Below are positions 59,507 through 64,000 of a DNA stretch of 64,000 nt, in pieces (position 1 is the first letter of the stretch; every line of letters starts with the position of its first letter). Both the position numbers and the translations under genes were made by a program. This DNA is from Sipunculus nudus (Eukaryota > Annelida > Sipuncula > Golfingiida > Sipunculidae). The stretch is taken from contig CM049309.1 in the NCBI GenBank assembly GCA_026874595.1, forward strand, positions 22,819,033 through 22,883,032, read 5' to 3'. The notes below the pieces were generated by a model. It worked only from the letters and a program-made list of their open reading frames with translations, ran no database searches and was not told where the DNA came from.

Positions 59507-60330
59507 ATCTCTTTTATTTCTTGATTAGATCTATATTGGTAGTCAGTCTTCCAGTGTTATTAGGATGGTCTCTACTATTTTTAGCTCAGCTGACTGAAAG
59601 TCATCGGCACAACCTGTTTTTTCAAATTTTAACACATTTTCTTTAAATTTTTATTTTTGAGACTTTCAAAGATGTAGTTGCTCAGTAACAGGGCAGAAAT
59701 CGTTACCATTCCACTTAGAATCTTCTAACTTGACATCCTGGGAGGTCCTTGAAATATCTTCATGGAAACCAGAAATTATGTGTCTGTTACCCATAATACT
59801 CTGAGCTAGCTATGCTTCAGTTGAATCTGTCTACCACTTAAAAAATTTGGCTTTCAGATGATAAAATTTCTTTTGTGAATGTCCTCCTAGTCAGCTGAGC
59901 GTCATGACTCCTAGGTCACTTGTTTTTATTAGAGATATAGTCAATCTCGATCCCAGTGTTATCAGGTTATGGTCTGTACTATTTTCTTGATAAGAGATAT
60001 AATCAAACTCCGAGTCTTAAATTTATAAGGTTATGATCTCTACCATTATCTTGATTAGAGATATAATAAATTTCCCAGTTTTATTAGGTTATGATCTCTA
60101 CTTTTATCCTAATCATAGAGATATAAAGTAAATTTCCTAGTGTTACAAGGTTATGATCTCTGCTTTTATTTTAATAAGAGATATACTCATGCAGTATTCC
60201 AGTGTTTTTAGTTATGTGGTCTCTTCTGTTATCTTGATTACAGATATAGTCAATTTCCCAGTGTTATTAGGTTAATGATCTCTGTTATTATCTTGATTAG
60301 AGATAGATATTCAATCTCCTACTGACTTTA
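59507..60330 (+). repeat. About 60-bp degenerate minisatellite interrupted by a transposon
   Basis: Recurrent order: TTATGATCTCT, (A/C/T)-rich, ATCTTGATTAGAGATATA, GTCAATTTCCCAGTGTTATT. About one unit lies left of the insert (59507-59578) and six or seven right of it (59925-60330). A lone related unit is at 58307-58352. Confidence 0.85.
59579..59923 (+). mobile_element. GCTCAG-family short copy (both ends, interior deleted), inside the minisatellite
   Basis: Starts TTAGCTCAGCTGACTGAAAG and ends CAGCTGAGCGTCATGACTCC followed by TAGGTCACTTG(TT), about 345 bp instead of about 1.9-2.3 kb. The interior lacks the GTCC run and most of the body, as in a non-autonomous deletion derivative. Confidence 0.75.
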
Positions 60331-60390
60331 CCAAGCCTTTAACATCTTCTTTACAAGCATATCACCTGTTCCTGTGTTGGGACAGGTTTT

Positions 60391-62258
60391 TAGCTCAGCT
60401 GACTATAAGTCATCTGAGCTATAGTCGTGGTCCATTGTCCGTCGTCCGTCTGTCCGTCCGTCCGTCCGTCCGTCCGTCCGTCCGTCCGTCCGTCCGTCCG
60501 TAGATGTGGCACGTTTTGAAACCGTAAGACCTAGGAATCCAAAATTCAGCATAATGTTAGATGTCCCCAAGATCTCCTACCAAACCGAAAACTGGGTCTT
60601 TGCGACTTCGTTCCTTTGAGAAATTAAGGAAAAACCTCAATTTTTTATTAAAATCCTATTTTCACACTTCAGGACTGCCTAATATCAAAACCACTCATCT
60701 GTTTTTCCTCATATTTACCATAAATATTCCTCTATATAGTTCCTATGTACATGCCAGAAATTAAGTCTGTAAAGTATAAATTCTTTAAGTTATGGGCCCA
60801 AACAAAATGGACTTTGTAAAACATCAGGAAAAATAATAACTCACTTAACATGAAAAATTTTGAAACTAGAGTCTATTTTCTCAAGTATATAACTATTTTT
60901 AATTAAGATTCAATTGTTTACCCAAAATTAGATCTGAATTTTGTAAATTTTTTGAGTTATTAGCATAAAAAAAAAATCAGTACCTTAAATTTTGCCCAAC
61001 TTTGACCATGGCACGTTTTTTTCCTGTAAGCACCATTGATTTAATTTTCACAGCATGTAAACATAAATATTTAGTTTGTCTCAATCTGAAATCTGAAAAT
61101 AAAAGCTTGAAAATTAAGCTAGTTATTGATTTTTTTTTCTGTAGTCACTTGCTTTAATTACAGATGCAGGGTTCCACTCCAGGTCACTGGAAGTCAGCTA
61201 TGCCAGGGTTTCTGATTTGTTACAGTCACTGGGGGAGATCCCCTGCTGTGACAGGTGTACAGTTATTCTCATATCACCACCCCAATCCCCCCCCCCCCCC
61301 CCCCCGCAAACCCAACCCAAAGTGTTATGCGGTAATTGTTATTGTTTTCACTGTATCTCCTTAATTGTAATGCTGTTTCCACTCCGATATGCAAAAACTT
61401 TCCTTGAAAAAAAATTCAAGGTGTAATCCAGAAGATGCAATGTTGTGTAATGTAGCATTTTTAAAGAAATCAATTTTCTTTTAAATGATTTTAACAAATC
61501 TAATTGAACCCATCAGTATGCTTAAATTATTATAAAATATGAAGCACAGTATGGATAAATAAAGACACAATTAAAAATTGTGAAATCTAAATCAAGTATT
61601 ATTTTTAGATATTTATTGTTTTGCAGATTTAAAAGATATATTTTTGTGGTAAAAAATAAATAAACATTTGTATGCATGATGTGGTGTTATCTGACAAATT
61701 GAGATTTATGATGATGCAATTGAGAATTATGAATCAACTTTTATATTCAGATATATATTTTAAATTGGAAATGTATAGAAATATAAACTTAAATTAGAAA
61801 ATAATTGATGTGATTAAAAAATCAGGATTTAATACAAACATTTGTTCATTATTTTCCTGCCTCAGCAGAATTTGAGATCAGGCTTTGTTTGCCCTGTTTT
61901 ATGTTGTTAATTAGCTATATTTCAACTGTATACATTTCATAAAAAAATACATATATATTTAATAATATATATTATACAAAAAAAATAGATTCAATTGAAC
62001 AAATGTTCATGGTAATAGTACAGATCATTTGTTCACAAACTGCTCACATGCTTTAGTTTCAACATTAGGAAACACATGGTCAGGTCACAAAATATTTTTT
62101 GCAACAATTTCTTGCTCATCAATACAAACCAATCATATAAACCAACCATGGCCTTTATTACCTCTTTCTCTTACACTTTATCTCCATTTGATATTATTTT
62201 AGATTTTTACCTTCAAGGTTAACATCAGCTGAGCACAGTGACCCATAGGTCCCTTGTT
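60391..62258 (+). mobile_element. GCTCAG-family element, copy C (full length, about 1.87 kb)
   Basis: Starts with a 14-bp hairpin (TAGCTCAGCTGACT, loop ATA, AGTCATCTGAGCTA, one mismatch), then a (GTCC)n array at 60441-60502, a body with the GTTAGATGTCCCCAAGATCT word, a C-tract at about 61288-61305, and ends CAGCTGAGCACAGTGACCCA plus TAGGTCCCTTG(TT). It provides the uninterrupted reference for the site where copy B entered copy A (61452-61470). No protein-coding capacity. Superfamily not recognised. Confidence 0.85.
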
Positions 62259-63425
62259 GTGACTTTATTAGGCAACATTAATTTTGGGCAGAATTTGCAT
62301 GGATGGAGTTCAAATTGTGATCAGTTTGTGGAGGTCTGGATCAATGGATGCTCTATGTGATACTAGACCCTTCTTTGAAATTTCTCAAGTAATACAAAAT
62401 TCCTCAGGATTTAAGGGGAAAATATGGAACATCTCCCCCCCCCCCCCCCCCACCATCAACCCACACCTTTTGCAGCTCAGTTTTTCACAATTGGAGACTG
62501 CATGCAGGTATTTATTCAAGGGCATTTCTGAGACATGACCACAGTGGAGTTACAAGACAAGGCATAATTAGTGTCAGTATTAATTATAATAAAGATTTTT
62601 AAGCAAAACAAGAACTAGATGACATATCCCTCTTATTGTAGATCATTGTCAGCCAAACTCTTTTAATTATATATGTCCTACAGTTCACATGTCTGTTGGT
62701 TTGTCTGAATATGAGATATGTCAAACAAGTGTGTTGAACCTCACATAAATTAACTGCTCGCAGTCTGTATATCTATATAGATACTGGAGCTGATGAGATT
62801 TGCATATATGCATATATGAACACATGAATAAATTATTTGTCAGTCTATATGTGTTTGTTGTTAAAATAAATAACCACCAGTGCTGACAGTCCCAAGTGGC
62901 ACTGTAGAAACATTACATGATTATTGAGCAAAAAACTGTTTAGCAAGAATAATATAATATAACAGTGTAATGAAATAATTATACTTTTTATGGCAGTGTA
63001 GAAATTACTAGCTGAAGTTTATTTATATAGTTTTAGTGTAACCACGAATTATGCAGTGGCAGGATAAACAAGAAGTTTGACCTGTACACTATAATATATT
63101 GCAGCTTACTTAGTTAATTAAAAGAAATTTATTTGTGTTATATTTTTTAGATTCACCACAAAAAATGGAAGATATTGATTTTAACATATGCTGTTGACTT
63201 GTATATAATGATGCGGGTCCAATGCTTGCATTATGAAGGCAAAGCCTGTGTTCCTGCTACACATGCATATATACACATTTATGTATGTCATTATTGTCAG
63301 GCGTGGAATGCTTGGCTTTACACTTGAATGCCTTCAGTATAGATTGTACACAGGAGTACCCCACTTAACACTGAAGGTCTCACTAGTTCACTAATTTCGC
63401 CTTACTGTCTCCACAAACATGTCAG
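62259..63425. other. Presumed intron sequence
   Basis: No exon or repeat family recognised apart from a 16-C tract at about 62436-62451. The right end (CTTACTGTCTCCACAAACATGTCAG) serves as the acceptor of the next exon. Confidence 0.45.
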
Positions 63426-63530
63426 GGACAAATGGAGGGATGGATTATGGAACTGTAGCTTACCGAGATGATTTGGAACTAGTTGACATTGATGTGGATG
63501 AAGCTGGTGGTAATGCAACTCACTCAGCAG
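63426..63530 (+). CDS. Internal coding exon, phase 1-1 (105 bp), of the unrecognised gene
   Basis: A pyrimidine-containing acceptor ending ATGTCAG precedes GG, which with the G left by 57130 makes GGG. The reading continues TNGGMDYGTVAYRDDLELVD, then IDVDEAGGNATHSA, and leaves one base G before GTACCA. It is a multiple of three, phase-symmetric and open throughout, with clear coding texture (acidic, mixed hydrophobic). An ATG at 63419 lies inside the splice acceptor in the same frame, so a first-exon reading is possible but less economical. NAT at the end is a nominal N-glycosylation triplet, probably irrelevant in a cytosolic tail. Family not recognised; the gene continues beyond the window. 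Confidence 0.65.
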
Positions 63531-63834
63531 GTACCAGGGTGTAAACACAGTTAGTCTATAACGATCTTTTAAGTATGGTTCAGTCTGAACAAAAAACTGT
63601 GCATACAGTAATAATAATTGTAACATTAATAATATCAAATTCAGTACGCCTATGCTGTGCTGCTCTTAAAGACATGCAGGTTACATGTCACAATTTAGAA
63701 GCAGCTCTAAAATATTTAAACAAGAATATATTGCAAAGTTATATAGAATGGTTATAAGCTTTAGTCCATATGGTGTCGAGGACAAGATTATTGTGAAAAT
63801 ATGTAAGTTTGTGAGTTGTGTTTAAATTATTATT
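63531..63834. other. Presumed intron sequence
   Basis: No feature recognised; the 60-codon frame at 63575-63757 is probably chance. Confidence 0.4.
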
Positions 63835-64000
63835 AGCTCAGCTGACTATAAGTAAGTTATGGTGGATCCATTGTCCGTCATCCGTCTGTCTGTCTGTCCA
63901 TTAGACTGGCACATTTTGAAAACATTAATGACCAACAAATCCAAAATTCAGCATACATTAGATGTCCCCAAGATATCCTATTTAGTAACCAAAAACTGGG
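63835..64000 (+). mobile_element. GCTCAG-family element, cut by the window end
   Basis: Starts AGCTCAGCTGACTATAAGTA, then GTCCGTCATCCGTCTGTCTG and TTAGATGTCCCCAAGATATC, colinear with the copy at 60391. The hairpin's right arm is damaged. Confidence 0.85.

Noticed and set aside
63419-63421. ATG as the start of a separate first exon
   Set aside because: It sits inside the splice acceptor ATGTCAG. The phase-1 symmetric internal-exon reading explains the segment better, though it is not excluded.

Overview
This is animal nuclear DNA, most likely from a marine invertebrate and perhaps a mollusc. The lineage is an inference from repeat content and CpG pattern, not from a marker gene. The sequence is AT-rich and full of microsatellites and decayed transposons. 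It has no operons, no ribosome-binding-site-led genes and no long intact ORF. Nearly all open frames longer than 60 codons are chance frames or transposon remnants.

Host gene. On the + strand I can assemble part of one large, unrecognised gene. Two short coding exons, each starting with ATG, end in a consensus 5' splice site after the first base of a codon (27437-27482 and 48989-49037). Downstream are two internal exons bounded by AG and GT (57044-57130, 87 bp; 63426-63530, 105 bp). Both are multiples of three and phase 1 at both ends. The junction codons join cleanly, so the two upstream exons look like alternative first exons spliced to a shared acidic N-terminal region. The gene continues beyond position 64000. 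Weaker exon or promoter candidates lie at 2826-2972, 7858-8336 and 15794-15845.

CpG landscape. About 1-27.7 kb has many CpGs, and from about 27.7 kb rightward CpG is scarce. Copies of the same repeat on the two sides show the contrast directly: 13 and 14 CpGs against 2 and 2 for one family, and 22 against 4 for another. The switch coincides with the first alternative first exon. This is what gene-body germline methylation would leave behind, and it supports independently where the transcription unit begins.

Transposons, left to right: hAT-like MITEs with G-tracts (5979, 8575, 16667, 22000, 50374); a 5'-truncated Ty3/gypsy chromodomain retrotransposon on the - strand (9687-13190) with RT, RNase H, integrase, chromodomain and one LTR; four RTE-type 3'-tail elements (14448, 25350, 30451/32357, 39271), one split by a 1.88-kb hAT-like element with a perfect 8-bp target duplication; two Mutator-like inverted-repeat MITEs (19018, 46899); a decayed non-LTR reverse transcriptase on the - strand (40270-46590) carrying a stack of nested insertions; and a family here called GCTCAG, which starts with a hairpin and has inserted into itself, into a satellite and into other repeats (41640-45506, 54952, 56153, 59579, 60391, 63835). 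Minisatellites of 62, 70, 35 and about 60 bp occur at 34459, 51661, 56235 and 59507.
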